DNA of 64,000 bases, taken from an uncultured Pelagibacteraceae bacterium. GTDB lineage: Bacteria; Pseudomonadota; Alphaproteobacteria; Pelagibacterales; Pelagibacteraceae. The stretch is from NCBI GenBank assembly GCA_902579105.1, contig CACHFM010000004.1, positions 1 to 64,000 of the forward strand, given 5' to 3'. A program made the position numbers and the translations under genes. Positions 9,550 through 19,638 of this stretch are shown here, one piece after another (position 1 is the stretch's first letter; each line of letters opens with the position of its first letter). The notes under the pieces are model-generated. The model made no database searches. It was not told the origin of the DNA and saw nothing but the letters and a program-made list of their open reading frames with translations.

Positions 9550-10438
9550 AATCTTCAATCCATTCTTTATAATTTATCAAATTATTTTGTAAAAATTTTG
9601 GTAATCTTTCTAAAGGATATTTTTCAAGTTTATTACCTCCAATTTTACTCTCTCTTTTATCTGCACATAAATTATAAATAGCCACTTTGTTTTTCATAAT
9701 TTTATTTATTTCTTCAGATGACAAAGGATTTTTATCAAATTCAACATGATGGAGATATGATTTAAGTTTATATTCGATTTCTTTTGCAGTTTTTAAATTA
9801 GTAAAATGCCATCCACCATTATTTATAAATTCACAATTGATATATTTTTTTTTTGAAAAAAAAGTATCTAATCTGTAAAAAGGATATTTACGGTCTTTAA
9901 CATTTCTTAACCATTGTGGACTTTCAAGATCTTTTTTTTTACAGGCTTTTGTTCCAGTCCAGACTAGATTGGGTAATTTAAGATTAAATTTATAATAAAA
10001 CATGTCTTGTTTAAACAAGACAATTTTTTTATTTATTTTATTAAAATTTATATTCTCTAAGTTTGGTATTTCATCTACGTCTGAAATTAAAATTATATCT
10101 TCATCTTTAGCGATATGAATTCCTTTAGATATAAAATTTCTTTGTTCATTTTCTCTATATAATGCATTCATTATATATTTATTTGATTTTATCTTTTCAG
10201 AGTCTTTGTCAAAAATTTCTTCTATGCTCTTAGGCTCTTGATCATAGACGAGATAAATAATTTTATCTTTGAATTTACTAAATTTTTCTTCATTAAATTT
10301 TAATTTTCTTTTATCACCTCTATGAGTAAAAATACTTTCAACGATTACAAAATAATCTACATATTTATCAAGAATATTAAGTCTTAAATCTAGAATAATT
10401 TCTTCGTCGAAATACATAAAACAATCAAAAATTTTCAT
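9536..10438 (-). CDS. glycosyltransferase family 17-like protein (MGAT3-type N-acetylglucosaminyltransferase family)
   Basis: MKIFDCFMYFDEEIILDLRLNIL, FVIVESIFTHRGDKRKL, ILISDVDEIPN, GGWHFTNL. Confidence 0.8.
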   Translation of the reverse strand: MKIFDCFMYFDEEIILDLRLNILDKYVDYFVIVESIFTHRGDKRKLKFNEEKFSKFKDKIIYLVYDQEPKSIEEIFDKDSEKIKSNKYIMNALYRENEQRNFISKGIHIAKDEDIILISDVDEIPNLENINFNKINKKIVLFKQDMFYYKFNLKLPNLVWTGTKACKKKDLESPQWLRNVKDRKYPFYRLDTFFSKKKYINCEFINNGGWHFTNLKTAKEIEYKLKSYLHHVEFDKNPLSSEEINKIMKNKVAIYNLCADKRESKIGGNKLEKYPLERLPKFLQNNLINYKEWIEDFNTE

Positions 10439-10455
10439 AGTTAAAAAATATTCTA

Positions 10456-11136
10456 TTATAATTTATGAGATTCCGAAACTAGTTGAGCAACAATTGATAG
10501 AGCTATTTCAGGAGCTGATTTTCCACCAAGCTTAATACCTATTGGTCCATGTATAGAGTCAATCTCTTCTTTGCCAAACCCAGCTTCTTTTAATCTTAGA
10601 CATCTATTTACATGACTTTTTTTACTTCCAAGAGCACCAATATAAAAAAAATTATTTTTTAAAGCATGTTGTAATGCTGGATCATCTATTTTTGGGTCAT
10701 GGGTTAAAGCTATTAAAGCGGTATTAGAATTTGTTTTAATTTTTTTGAAAGCTTCTTTAGGCCAATCATTCATAATTTTAACATTTTTAAATCTTTTTTG
10801 AGATGTAAAGTATTTTCTTGGATCTATAATTGTAATTACAAAATTAAGATTCTCAACAAAATCAATTAAATACTGTGTAATATGAACAGCACCCACAATT
10901 ATAACTTCAACTGGTTTAATATAATTGTGAATAAATACTTGTGTTTCTTCAATAATACCACTTTTTTTTAAATTATAATAATTCTCAATTTCTTTTTTAT
11001 AACTTTCAAATTCTTTGCTTAATGTATTTCCCAATTCAAATATTTCGCTATTACCATTTGTTAAATTTGTTAAAACTGCAAATTGTTCTTTAGAAGATTT
11101 TTTTTTAATTATTTCTTTAAGTATTTCTATTTTCAT
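10456..11136 (-). CDS. XdhC-family protein, C-terminal Rossmann domain (split XdhC, part 2)
   Basis: VIIVGAVHITQYLIDF, IDPRKYFTS, YIGALGSKKSH, HGPIGIKLGGKSAPEIALSIVAQL; start placed at MKIEILKE (ATGA overlap with upstream ORF) rather than the listed longer start at 11196. Confidence 0.82.
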   Translation of the reverse strand: MKIEILKEIIKKKSSKEQFAVLTNLTNGNSEIFELGNTLSKEFESYKKEIENYYNLKKSGIIEETQVFIHNYIKPVEVIIVGAVHITQYLIDFVENLNFVITIIDPRKYFTSQKRFKNVKIMNDWPKEAFKKIKTNSNTALIALTHDPKIDDPALQHALKNNFFYIGALGSKKSHVNRCLRLKEAGFGKEEIDSIHGPIGIKLGGKSAPEIALSIVAQLVSESHKL

Positions 11137-11465
11137 GAATTGATTTTTTCTATAAAAACTATTAATTCTCCTCCACAAGCTAGGCCCACATTCCAAGCAC
11201 TCTCATCTGAAACTTTAAATTCTATTTTTTTGAATAAATTTTTATTTTTTATTAATTCTATGCATTCATTTATTACGTTTGCTTCGACACAACCACCGGA
11301 AACTGATCCTAAAAAGTCACCTTTTTCGTTGACTATCATTTTACTTCCAATTGGGCAGGGTGAAGATCCCCAAGTTTGAATTACTCTTGCAATAACTACT
11401 TTTTGGTTGGATTCAATCCATGAATTAGCCTCTTCTAAAATTGTTTTTTTAGATGATTTTTGCAT
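11133..11465 (-). CDS. XdhC/CoxI-family N-terminal domain protein (split XdhC, part 1)
   Basis: VIARVIQTWGSSPCPIGSKMIVNEKGDFLGSVSGGCVEANVI. Confidence 0.82.
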   Translation of the reverse strand: MQKSSKKTILEEANSWIESNQKVVIARVIQTWGSSPCPIGSKMIVNEKGDFLGSVSGGCVEANVINECIELIKNKNLFKKIEFKVSDESAWNVGLACGGELIVFIEKINS

Positions 11466-11500
11466 TTAATAAATTTTCTTAAATATCAACTTTTATTATT

Positions 11501-11788
11501 TTACATTTTTTCAAAAATAATATGTTCTCTAATAACATTATTTTCTAAATATTTTCTAGCCTCAACATATTCTTCAGAATTATAACAATTTTTAGCTGTC
11601 TCAATATCTGGAAATTCTGCAAGAGCTACTCTAACCATTTCCCTTCCTTCCAAAGTTATATTATTTGCACTTCTTGCTAATATTTTTCCGGAGTATTTTT
11701 CAACTGCTTCTCTAGCTTTTGCAGCATATTTTTTAAGTCTTTCTGCATCTTTTATTTCAGTATAATTTGCAATCCAATAAGCTTTCAT
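11501..11788 (-). CDS. DUF1330 family protein
   Basis: MKAYWIANYTEIKDAERLKKYAAKAREAVEKYSGKILAR, VRVALAEFPDIETAKNCYNSEEY. Confidence 0.85.
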   Translation of the reverse strand: MKAYWIANYTEIKDAERLKKYAAKAREAVEKYSGKILARSANNITLEGREMVRVALAEFPDIETAKNCYNSEEYVEARKYLENNVIREHIIFEKM

Positions 11789-11832
11789 GATTCTCCTTTT
11801 TAATTTTTTTTATTTATGATACCAAATTTACA

Positions 11833-12156
11833 GTGAAAAAATTATTTTTAAATTTTTTGAAAACTTTATTATTTTTAATATTTTCGTCAATTATACACGC
11901 TAACGCTGATGATTTATTTAATAAGGGAAAAGTTGTTTTTCTTGAAGCAGGTAATTGCGCTACGTGTCACGCTCTTTCTGATGCTGGATCGAACGCAATG
12001 ATTGGTCCAAATTTAAACGAAATCAGACCAGATATTCAGAGAATTATAATGGCAGTTAGAAATGGAATAGGAGTGATGCCTGCAATGGAGGGAATATTAT
12101 CTGATGAAGAAATAGATGCAGTTGCCCACTATGTTTCTATAAGTGCTGAGCAATAA
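11833..12156 (+). CDS. secreted mono-heme c-type cytochrome
   Basis: GTG start, N-terminal signal peptide, CATCH heme motif, IGPNL and distal Met (GVMPAMEGILSDEEIDAVAHYV). Confidence 0.9.
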   Translation: MKKLFLNFLKTLLFLIFSSIIHANADDLFNKGKVVFLEAGNCATCHALSDAGSNAMIGPNLNEIRPDIQRIIMAVRNGIGVMPAMEGILSDEEIDAVAHYVSISAEQ

Positions 12157-12161
12157 AAATT

Positions 12162-13061
12162 TTAACTATAGTTTTTAATCCAATGTTTTGCTATATCTAC
12201 TCTTTTACAAATCCAAATATCTTTAAATTTAGAAACATAATTTAAAAATTTTTTAAGAGATTGTATTCTGCCAGGTCTTCCAATTAATCTACAATGTAAA
12301 CCAACTGACATCATTTTTGGTGAAGTTTTCCCTTCCTCATAAAGAGCATCAAAACTATCTTTTATATAGTTATAAAATTGATCTCCTGAGTTAAATCCCT
12401 GATTAGTTGCAAATCTCATATCATTGTTATCAAGCGTATAAGGAACCATTAGTTGTTTTTTATTACCTTTTTTTACCCAATAAGGAAGATCATCACTGTA
12501 TGTATCGCTACAGTATAAAAAATTTCCATTATCAATTACTAAATCTAAAGTATTTACACTGCACCTCCCGGTATACCAACCTGCAGGTTGAGCACCAAAA
12601 TTTTTTTTTATAGATTTCACTGCAAGTTTCATATCATTCTTTTCTTTTTTTTTTGATACATTTTGATAATCAATCCATCTCCACCCATGACTAGCAACTT
12701 CGTAATTTGCTTTTCTTATAGCTGAGCAAACATCTTTATTTCTTTCCAATGCCATTCCCACTCCAAAAATAGTTAGTGGGATTTTTTTCTTATTAAATAA
12801 ATCATGAACTCTCCAAAATCCTCTTCTTGATCCATATTCATAAATCGATTCCATATTTAAGTGTCGACCTTTAATTGGTTTTGCTCCTATAATTTCTGAT
12901 AAAAATACCTCTGAAGTTTTATCACCATGAAGAATACAATTCTCTGCTCCTTCTTCATAATTTAGTACAAATTGCAAAGCTAACTTGGCATTTCCAGGCC
13001 ACTTTACCTTAATTTTTTTGGAACCATATCCTATCAAATCTCTTGGATATTTTTTTTTCAT
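12162..13061 (-). CDS. puuE: allantoinase PuuE (polysaccharide-deacetylase family)
   Basis: YPRDLIGYGSKKIKVKWPGNAKLALQFVLNYEEGAE; EYGSRRGFWRV; ASHGWRWIDYQ; located among ureide genes. Confidence 0.9.
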   Translation of the reverse strand: MKKKYPRDLIGYGSKKIKVKWPGNAKLALQFVLNYEEGAENCILHGDKTSEVFLSEIIGAKPIKGRHLNMESIYEYGSRRGFWRVHDLFNKKKIPLTIFGVGMALERNKDVCSAIRKANYEVASHGWRWIDYQNVSKKKEKNDMKLAVKSIKKNFGAQPAGWYTGRCSVNTLDLVIDNGNFLYCSDTYSDDLPYWVKKGNKKQLMVPYTLDNNDMRFATNQGFNSGDQFYNYIKDSFDALYEEGKTSPKMMSVGLHCRLIGRPGRIQSLKKFLNYVSKFKDIWICKRVDIAKHWIKNYS

Positions 13062-13549
13062 TTTTTTAAAATAATTTTATCTTTTTTAAATTTATAAATA
13101 ACAAGATTGTTTCCTTTTCCTTTTCTATCAACAATTAGAAAATTCATATTTTTCATAGAAATAAGTGGAAAGTGCCAAATGCCAGCTTTGTAATTCACTC
13201 CAGTTTGTTTAGGAACTAAAAAGGATTGGATTTTATTTATATCTGGTTTATCTCCTCTTGGAGCTACAAATACTATAAATTTTGTATCTTCCATTGGTAC
13301 AAAGGCTTGGCTTCCTAAAGGATGTTTTTCCATCATATCAATTTTCATAGGAAACCTTCTTTTTTTTGCTTTAAAAATACTAACTATTGCCTTGCCCTTT
13401 TTTTTAGAAGTATCTATGTTTATTAAATCATCAAACCTTTTTGCATATCCATCATTAATATTCATAGGATTTTTTTTAGATGTATTTATTAATTGTCCAA
13501 ATTTAGAAAAATTTTTTTTAGTTATATTTTTTGCTTTTACTAATTTCAT
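13058..13549 (-). CDS. allA: ureidoglycolate lyase
   Basis: HPLGSQAFVPM, YKAGIWHFPLI motifs; overlaps alc/puuE operon. Confidence 0.9.
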   Translation of the reverse strand: MKLVKAKNITKKNFSKFGQLINTSKKNPMNINDGYAKRFDDLINIDTSKKKGKAIVSIFKAKKRRFPMKIDMMEKHPLGSQAFVPMEDTKFIVFVAPRGDKPDINKIQSFLVPKQTGVNYKAGIWHFPLISMKNMNFLIVDRKGKGNNLVIYKFKKDKIILKK

Positions 13550-14532
13550 TTTACAAAAGTTCCAAATGCTCTAATTCTTGAAATTCCACCATCTGGATGG
13601 ATATTTATTTTAAGGTAATTTTCTTTATTTCTCTTTATTAAGAATTTTTTAAACACGTGTTTTTTGTTTGCAGAAAGTTTGGATTTATTTAAAATAAATT
13701 TCCAATTTTTTGAATTATTAGCAATTAATTTGTTTGATAGATTTTTTGAAATATTTGCAGTTTGAATAGAGCAAGTATCAGGGTAGTTTCCTTTAAAATG
13801 ATGAGTATCTATCTCTAATTTTTTTATTAAGCCTGGTTTTCCAAACTTTATTATAAGCCAATCAAAGTTTTTACCTCTACTTCTTCTTGTTTCCCAGCCA
13901 TCACCCATATTTTTTCCCTTACCAGGAGCTATTATATTTTCAGCTCTTCCAAAATGTTCATTATTACAACCAAGAATTGAAGCACCGTTTAAAACAGATG
14001 TTAAATTGATATTTTTGTTATTAAAAATGTTTTTTTCCATTTCAATTTTTCCATAAAGTCTAAGTCTTGCAACTCCACCATCAGGAAAGATATTTAGTTT
14101 TATATAATTAAAAACAGATTTGTTTTGTGACTTAAAGCTATGATTTTTGTTAGGCCCAAGTTTTTTTTTACCTAGTAACTGAATCCATTTTGTCTTTTTA
14201 TTAGGTTTAGTTCTAGTGAAACAACCCTCCACTGATGCGTGAGCAGGTTGATTTCCGTTAAAGTGCGTTGTGTCAATGTCTATATCAAAAATCTTTGCAT
14301 TTTTACCTAATTTCAAAATTAAATAATCAAAACCTTTTGATCTTCTTCTTCTAGTTTCCCATCCATCCATCCATTTACCATGTTTGTCAAATAGTCCATC
14401 TTTAAAAACTGGAGCATCTATGTTTAAAATTCGGTGAGCAGCTGCAAAAAAATCATCAGTCTTAAATATAATTTTAGATCCGATTCTAGGATCAGCTAAA
14501 TTGATCATTTTTGAATTTATAAATTTTTTCAT
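13546..14532 (-). CDS. alc: allantoicase
   Basis: Duplicated domain with KWMDGWETRRRRSKGFDYLILKLG / NMGDGWETRRSRGKNFDWLIIKFG and FPDGGVARLRLYG / HPDGGISRIRAFG. Confidence 0.93.
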   Translation of the reverse strand: MKKFINSKMINLADPRIGSKIIFKTDDFFAAAHRILNIDAPVFKDGLFDKHGKWMDGWETRRRRSKGFDYLILKLGKNAKIFDIDIDTTHFNGNQPAHASVEGCFTRTKPNKKTKWIQLLGKKKLGPNKNHSFKSQNKSVFNYIKLNIFPDGGVARLRLYGKIEMEKNIFNNKNINLTSVLNGASILGCNNEHFGRAENIIAPGKGKNMGDGWETRRSRGKNFDWLIIKFGKPGLIKKLEIDTHHFKGNYPDTCSIQTANISKNLSNKLIANNSKNWKFILNKSKLSANKKHVFKKFLIKRNKENYLKINIHPDGGISRIRAFGTFVK

Positions 14533-15026
14533 TTTTTATTTATTTCATTAAGACGAAAGGTTGCAATTTTTTTTACTTGTTTTTTTGCTTCTAGAAATTC
14601 ACTTTCTATATCACTTTGTATTCTTTGTCTAAAATTATTTAATATTTCATTTTTATTTTTGCCTTTTACAGCAATTATAAATGGAAAATTAAACTTTTTT
14701 TTATATTCTGAATTTAATTTTTTGAATTCTTCATATTCCTCATTAGAACATTCATTTAATTTTGCAGAAGCTTGTTCTGATATAGACTCTGAGGTCATTC
14801 TTTTTGCCACAGCAAGTTCAGGATGAGCATTTAATATTTCTAAAATTTTATCTCTATTATAACTTTCATAAATATTCAGCATTTTAATGCTAATATCTTC
14901 GAAGTTTTTAAAAGGTTTTGACTCAAAAGCTTCCGAAGCTATCGACTCAGTTTTTTCAAAAACATTACCAAATATTGACAAAAAATCGGACTTGTTAAGA
15001 TGGTTAATGTTATCTATTGTTCCCAT
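14529..15026 (-). CDS. uraD: OHCU decarboxylase (2-oxo-4-hydroxy-4-carboxy-5-ureidoimidazoline decarboxylase)
   Basis: ILNAHPELAVAKR, FKKLNSEYKKKFNFPFIIAVKGK. Confidence 0.93.
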   Translation of the reverse strand: MGTIDNINHLNKSDFLSIFGNVFEKTESIASEAFESKPFKNFEDISIKMLNIYESYNRDKILEILNAHPELAVAKRMTSESISEQASAKLNECSNEEYEEFKKLNSEYKKKFNFPFIIAVKGKNKNEILNNFRQRIQSDIESEFLEAKKQVKKIATFRLNEINKK

Positions 15027-15074
15027 ATAACTTTAAATAATTTAAGTTTGAAATTTAAATGATACTATAATTTT

Positions 15075-15425
15075 ATGACAAAGCTCACAACTCATGTTTT
15101 AGATGTATACTCTGGTAAACCTGGCAAGGGTATCTTGGTTGAGTTGTTTTATGTAAATAATTCAGAAAGAAATAAAATAACTTCAGTAAAACTTAATGAT
15201 GATGGTAGATCAAGTTCTCCATTAGCAGAAGGAGATATTTTTGTTAAGGGTAAATATGAATTAGTTTTTTATATTGGCGATTATTTTAAAAATATATCTA
15301 AAGTAAATGACATACCGTTTTTAGATGATGTAATTATCAGATTTGGTATTTCAGATCCCTCACAGCATTATCATGTACCTTTATTAGTTTCACCATGGAG
15401 TTATTCTACTTACAGAGGTAGTTAA
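15075..15425 (+). CDS. uraH: 5-hydroxyisourate hydrolase (transthyretin-like)
   Basis: LTTHVLDVYSGKPGKGILVELF ... C-terminal HYHVPLLVSPWSYSTYRGS. Confidence 0.96.
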   Translation: MTKLTTHVLDVYSGKPGKGILVELFYVNNSERNKITSVKLNDDGRSSSPLAEGDIFVKGKYELVFYIGDYFKNISKVNDIPFLDDVIIRFGISDPSQHYHVPLLVSPWSYSTYRGS

Positions 15426-16862
15426 GTGGTATCAAGCTCAGTTAAATTTTTATTAAATGATAAGACTCAAGAAATTAAAAACCCTGATCCAAACCAAACA
15501 ATACTTAATTATATTAGAACTGAATTAAAAAAAACTGGAACTAAAGAAGGGTGTTCAGAAGGTGGTTGTGGTGCTTGTACTATTGTTTTGGGCGAATTAG
15601 TTGGTGATGAAATAAAATATAGTTCAATAAATTCTTGTATTTCATTTGTACCATCTTTGAATGGTAAACAACTTTTGATTGTTGAGGATTTAGTTTCTAA
15701 GGATGGAACACTACATCCAGTGCAAGACGCGATGGTAAAATTCCATGGCTCACAATGTGGATTTTGTACACCAGGATTTGTTATGTCTTTATTTTCAATG
15801 TTTAAAAATAATAAAAGTTACAATAGTGAATTAATAACAGACTCGATATCAGGAAATTTATGCCGTTGCACTGGTTATAGACCTATTATTGATGCTGCAA
15901 AAAGTTTAAATAAGACAAACAAGAAAGATGAATTTAGCAAAAATAAAAGCAAAGTTATAAAACTATTAAAAAAAATTAGACCAAAAAATATTTATATTAA
16001 AAAAGATGATAAAGTTTATTTTTCTCCCAAGAATATAAAAGAGTTAAAAAATATAATTAAAAAGTATTCAAATTTTAATTTTCTTGCTGGTGGAACAGAT
16101 CTATCTTTAGCAGTAACAAAAGAAAGAAAAGAAATTCCATTTATAATTGATATAAAAGAAATAAAAGAATTAAATTTTATAAAAGTTAACAAAAATTATT
16201 TAGAGATTGGGGCTACTACTCCATTAATTAAATTTGAAAATGAAATTAAAAAATATTATCCAGATTTTTATTCAGTTCTTAAGAGATATGGATCTGTTCA
16301 GATTAGAAATGTAGGGACAATAGGTGGCAATATTGCAACAGCATCACCTATCGGAGATACGTTGCCAATTTTATTATCTTTAAATGCAGAAATTTTAATA
16401 GAGAGCATTAATGAAAAAAAAGTATTACCAATTAATAGTTTTTTCATTGACTATAGAAAAACTAAATTAAAAAAAAATGAATTTATCCGTTCAATAAAAA
16501 TACCATTATTTAAAAAAAATATATTTAAAGCATTTAAAATATCAAAAAGATTTGATGATGATATTTCGTCTGTTTGTGGATCTTTTAATTTTGAAATTAA
16601 TAAAAATAAAATTAAAGAAGTATTTATTGCTTATGGAGGCATGGCAGCTGTACCTAAAAGAGCCAAAGCATGTGAGGAAATTCTCAAGAATAAGCCTTTA
16701 ACAATCAATACTTTTAATCAAGCCAAAAATTACCTAGAAAAAGATTTAAGTCCTATTGGAGATATGAGGGCAAGTAAAGAATACAGGCTAGAGATAGCAA
16801 AAAATTTATTAATGAAATGTTTTGTAGAAATAAATTCTAATAAGTTAACAAGAGTTAATTAA
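15426..16862 (+). CDS. xdhA: xanthine dehydrogenase small subunit (2Fe-2S + FAD)
   Basis: GTG start; GCSEGGCGACTIVLGE, CGFCTPGFVMSL, NLCRCTGYRPI; FAD region RNVGTIGGNIATASPIGD. Confidence 0.95.
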   Translation: MVSSSVKFLLNDKTQEIKNPDPNQTILNYIRTELKKTGTKEGCSEGGCGACTIVLGELVGDEIKYSSINSCISFVPSLNGKQLLIVEDLVSKDGTLHPVQDAMVKFHGSQCGFCTPGFVMSLFSMFKNNKSYNSELITDSISGNLCRCTGYRPIIDAAKSLNKTNKKDEFSKNKSKVIKLLKKIRPKNIYIKKDDKVYFSPKNIKELKNIIKKYSNFNFLAGGTDLSLAVTKERKEIPFIIDIKEIKELNFIKVNKNYLEIGATTPLIKFENEIKKYYPDFYSVLKRYGSVQIRNVGTIGGNIATASPIGDTLPILLSLNAEILIESINEKKVLPINSFFIDYRKTKLKKNEFIRSIKIPLFKKNIFKAFKISKRFDDDISSVCGSFNFEINKNKIKEVFIAYGGMAAVPKRAKACEEILKNKPLTINTFNQAKNYLEKDLSPIGDMRASKEYRLEIAKNLLMKCFVEINSNKLTRVN

Positions 16863-19178
16863 ATGAGCAAAGAGAACTATATTGAGGAAATAAGACCACA
16901 CGATAGTGCCTACAAACATGTAAGCGGATACGCTGAGTATACTGATGATATTAATGAACCAAAAAATACAATTTATGGTGCTATTGGTTTAAGTAAAAAA
17001 GCACATGCAATAATTAAAAAAATAGATTTAACAGACGTAAAAAAAAGTGAAGGTGTTATTTCAATAGTTACACAAAGTGATATTCCAGGTAGAAATGATG
17101 TAGGACCAGTCTTTGATGGTGATACTATTTTCCCAACCAAAAAAGTTGAGTTTTATGGTCAACCTTTGTTTGCAGTTGCTGCTATAACGACAGAACTTGC
17201 AAGAAAAGCAGTATTAAAAGCTAAGATAACTTATAAAGAGTTAAAACCAATTATTACTATAAAGGAAGCTTTAAATAAAAAACAGTTCTTATTTAAACCT
17301 AGAAAAATAAAAAAAGGCAATCCTTCAAAGAAGATAAAAATATCAAAGAATGTTTTAAAAGGCAAATTTACAACAGGAAGTCAAGAGCACTTTTATTTAG
17401 AAGGGCAAGCAGCTTTTGTTGTTCCTAAAGAAGACGATAATTTTTTAGTTTATAGCTCAACACAACATCCATCAGAGACACAGCAATTAATTGCAAAAAT
17501 GTTCAATCAAAAAAGTAATTCAATTAATGTTGAGGTAAGAAGAATTGGAGGCGGGTTTGGAGGAAAAGAAACAAATTTCATGACGGCTTGTATTTGTGCA
17601 TTATTAGCTAAAAAAACAGGTCAGCCTGTTAAATTAAGATTAGATAGAGATGATGATATAATATTAACTGGTAAAAGGCATGAATTTTTATCTGAATATG
17701 AAGTTGGTTTTAGTGATGAAGGAATTATTGAAGGATTAAAAATAAACTTATCTTCAAATTGTGGAATGTCACCTGATTTATCAGTGGCAATAAACGAAAG
17801 AGCTTTGCTTCATATAGATAATGCATATTACATTTCAGATATTGAGGTAACAAACAATTTATGCAAGACAAATATTCCAACTTCAACTGCATTTAGAGGT
17901 TTTGGTGGAAACCAAGGAATGATGGCTATAGAAAATATTATAGATAATATTTCAAGGTACTTAAAAAAGGATCCTATAGAAGTTAGAAAGAAAAATTTTT
18001 ATCAAAAAGATAAAAAAAACTTAACTCACTATGGGATGACCATTGAAGATAATGTAATCAATGAAATATTTAAAAATTTAGAAAATAAATCTAATTATAA
18101 AAAAAGATATTCGGATATAAGAAAATTTAATGAAAAAAATAAATTTAAAAAGAAGGGTATAGCTATTACACCAGTAAAATTTGGTATTTCATTTACAACT
18201 ATTCATTTAAATCAAGCTGGAGCTTTAGTTCATATTTACACAGACGGAAGCGTATATTTGAACCATGGAGGTATAGAAATGGGTCAAGGAACCCATACAA
18301 AAATAGCTCAATTAGTGGCAAATTCTTTTGGATTACCATATAATTTAGTTCACATTTCATCAACGAATACATCTAAAGTTCCAAATACATCAGCCAGTGC
18401 TGCCTCATCAACTACCGATCTTAATGGAGCCGCAGCATTAAATGCAGTAGCAAAAATTAAACTAAATTTAGAAAAATTTATTAAGAAAAAATATAAGATC
18501 TATAATCAAGAAGCAGTTTATAAAAATCAATATATAATATTTGGAAATAGAATATTTGAATTTAAAAGCATTATTCAAGAGGCATATTTAAATAGAATTT
18601 CTCTTTCATCTTCAGGTTTTTATTCAACGCCAAAAATTAATTTTGATAAAAAAAAATTTAGAGGAAGACCCTTTTATTATTTTTGTTATGGTGCAGCTGT
18701 TTCTGAAGTAACTATAGATACATTAACTGGTGAAAATGTTTTAGAAAGAGTTGATATTTTGCATGATGCTGGAAAACCAATAAATCCAGCACTTGAACTA
18801 GGTCAGATTGAAGGTGGTTTTGTACAAGGACAAGGTTGGTTGACTATTGAGGAGCTTAATTGGAAATCAAACGGACAGATTACAACTTTTTCTCCATCAA
18901 CATACAAAATACCAGCAGTAAGTGATATCCCAAAAAAATTTAATGTGGAAATTTTCAAAGAAGGAACAAATAAAGAAAAAGTTGTTAATAAGGCAAAGAC
19001 AACTGGTGAACCTCCTTTAATGTTAGCCATGAGTGTTTTTTATGCAATTAAAGACGCAGTTGCTTCAATTGGAAATTATCAGATTGCACCAGAACTCAAT
19101 GCACCAGCAACTCCTGAAAGAATTTTAATGAGTATTAACAAAATTAAAAATAAAAAAAAAAATAAAAATGGAAGATAA
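16863..19178 (+). CDS. xdhB: xanthine dehydrogenase molybdopterin-binding large subunit
   Basis: RRIGGGFGGKETNF, TAFRGFGGNQGM, NHGGIEMGQGTHTKIAQ, TGEPPLMLAMSVFYAIKDA. Confidence 0.95.
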   Translation: MSKENYIEEIRPHDSAYKHVSGYAEYTDDINEPKNTIYGAIGLSKKAHAIIKKIDLTDVKKSEGVISIVTQSDIPGRNDVGPVFDGDTIFPTKKVEFYGQPLFAVAAITTELARKAVLKAKITYKELKPIITIKEALNKKQFLFKPRKIKKGNPSKKIKISKNVLKGKFTTGSQEHFYLEGQAAFVVPKEDDNFLVYSSTQHPSETQQLIAKMFNQKSNSINVEVRRIGGGFGGKETNFMTACICALLAKKTGQPVKLRLDRDDDIILTGKRHEFLSEYEVGFSDEGIIEGLKINLSSNCGMSPDLSVAINERALLHIDNAYYISDIEVTNNLCKTNIPTSTAFRGFGGNQGMMAIENIIDNISRYLKKDPIEVRKKNFYQKDKKNLTHYGMTIEDNVINEIFKNLENKSNYKKRYSDIRKFNEKNKFKKKGIAITPVKFGISFTTIHLNQAGALVHIYTDGSVYLNHGGIEMGQGTHTKIAQLVANSFGLPYNLVHISSTNTSKVPNTSASAASSTTDLNGAAALNAVAKIKLNLEKFIKKKYKIYNQEAVYKNQYIIFGNRIFEFKSIIQEAYLNRISLSSSGFYSTPKINFDKKKFRGRPFYYFCYGAAVSEVTIDTLTGENVLERVDILHDAGKPINPALELGQIEGGFVQGQGWLTIEELNWKSNGQITTFSPSTYKIPAVSDIPKKFNVEIFKEGTNKEKVVNKAKTTGEPPLMLAMSVFYAIKDAVASIGNYQIAPELNAPATPERILMSINKIKNKKKNKNGR

Positions 19179-19638
19179 AATAAAATTTATGGCAAAAGCC
19201 ATTGAACTTTCTATAAATAGTGCAAACACTATTGGTGGACCTTTTGGGAGTGTCATAGTTAAGGATAAAAAAATTATTGCAGAGGGTTCTAATAGAGTGA
19301 CCTCTTCAAATGATCCAACTGCTCATGGAGAAATTGTAGCAATTCGAGAAGCTTGTAAAAAATTAAAAACTTTTGATCTGTCGGGTTGTGAGATTTATAC
19401 ATCTTGTGAACCTTGTCCAATGTGTCTTTCTGCAATTTATTGGTCAAGATTAGATAAAATATATTATGCAAATACAAGAGAAGATGCAAAAAATATAGAC
19501 TTTGATGACTCTTTTATTTATTTAGAGATACCAAAAAAAATAAGTGATAGAAAAATTAAAATGACACAAATGCTTAGAGATGATGCTTTAAAAGCATTTG
19601 AAATTTGGGACAAAAAAGTAGATAAAATAAAATATTGA
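19168..19638 (+). CDS. guaD: guanine deaminase-like nucleobase deaminase (CDA fold)
   Basis: HGEIVAIREACKKL, PCPMCLSAIYWSRLDKIYYANTREDA; between xdhB and puuD. Confidence 0.8.
   Translation: MEDKIKFMAKAIELSINSANTIGGPFGSVIVKDKKIIAEGSNRVTSSNDPTAHGEIVAIREACKKLKTFDLSGCEIYTSCEPCPMCLSAIYWSRLDKIYYANTREDAKNIDFDDSFIYLEIPKKISDRKIKMTQMLRDDALKAFEIWDKKVDKIKY

Noticed and set aside
11083-11379. 98-aa plus-strand ORF opposite the XdhC genes
   Set aside because: Overlaps two well-supported minus-strand domains and has shadow-ORF composition.
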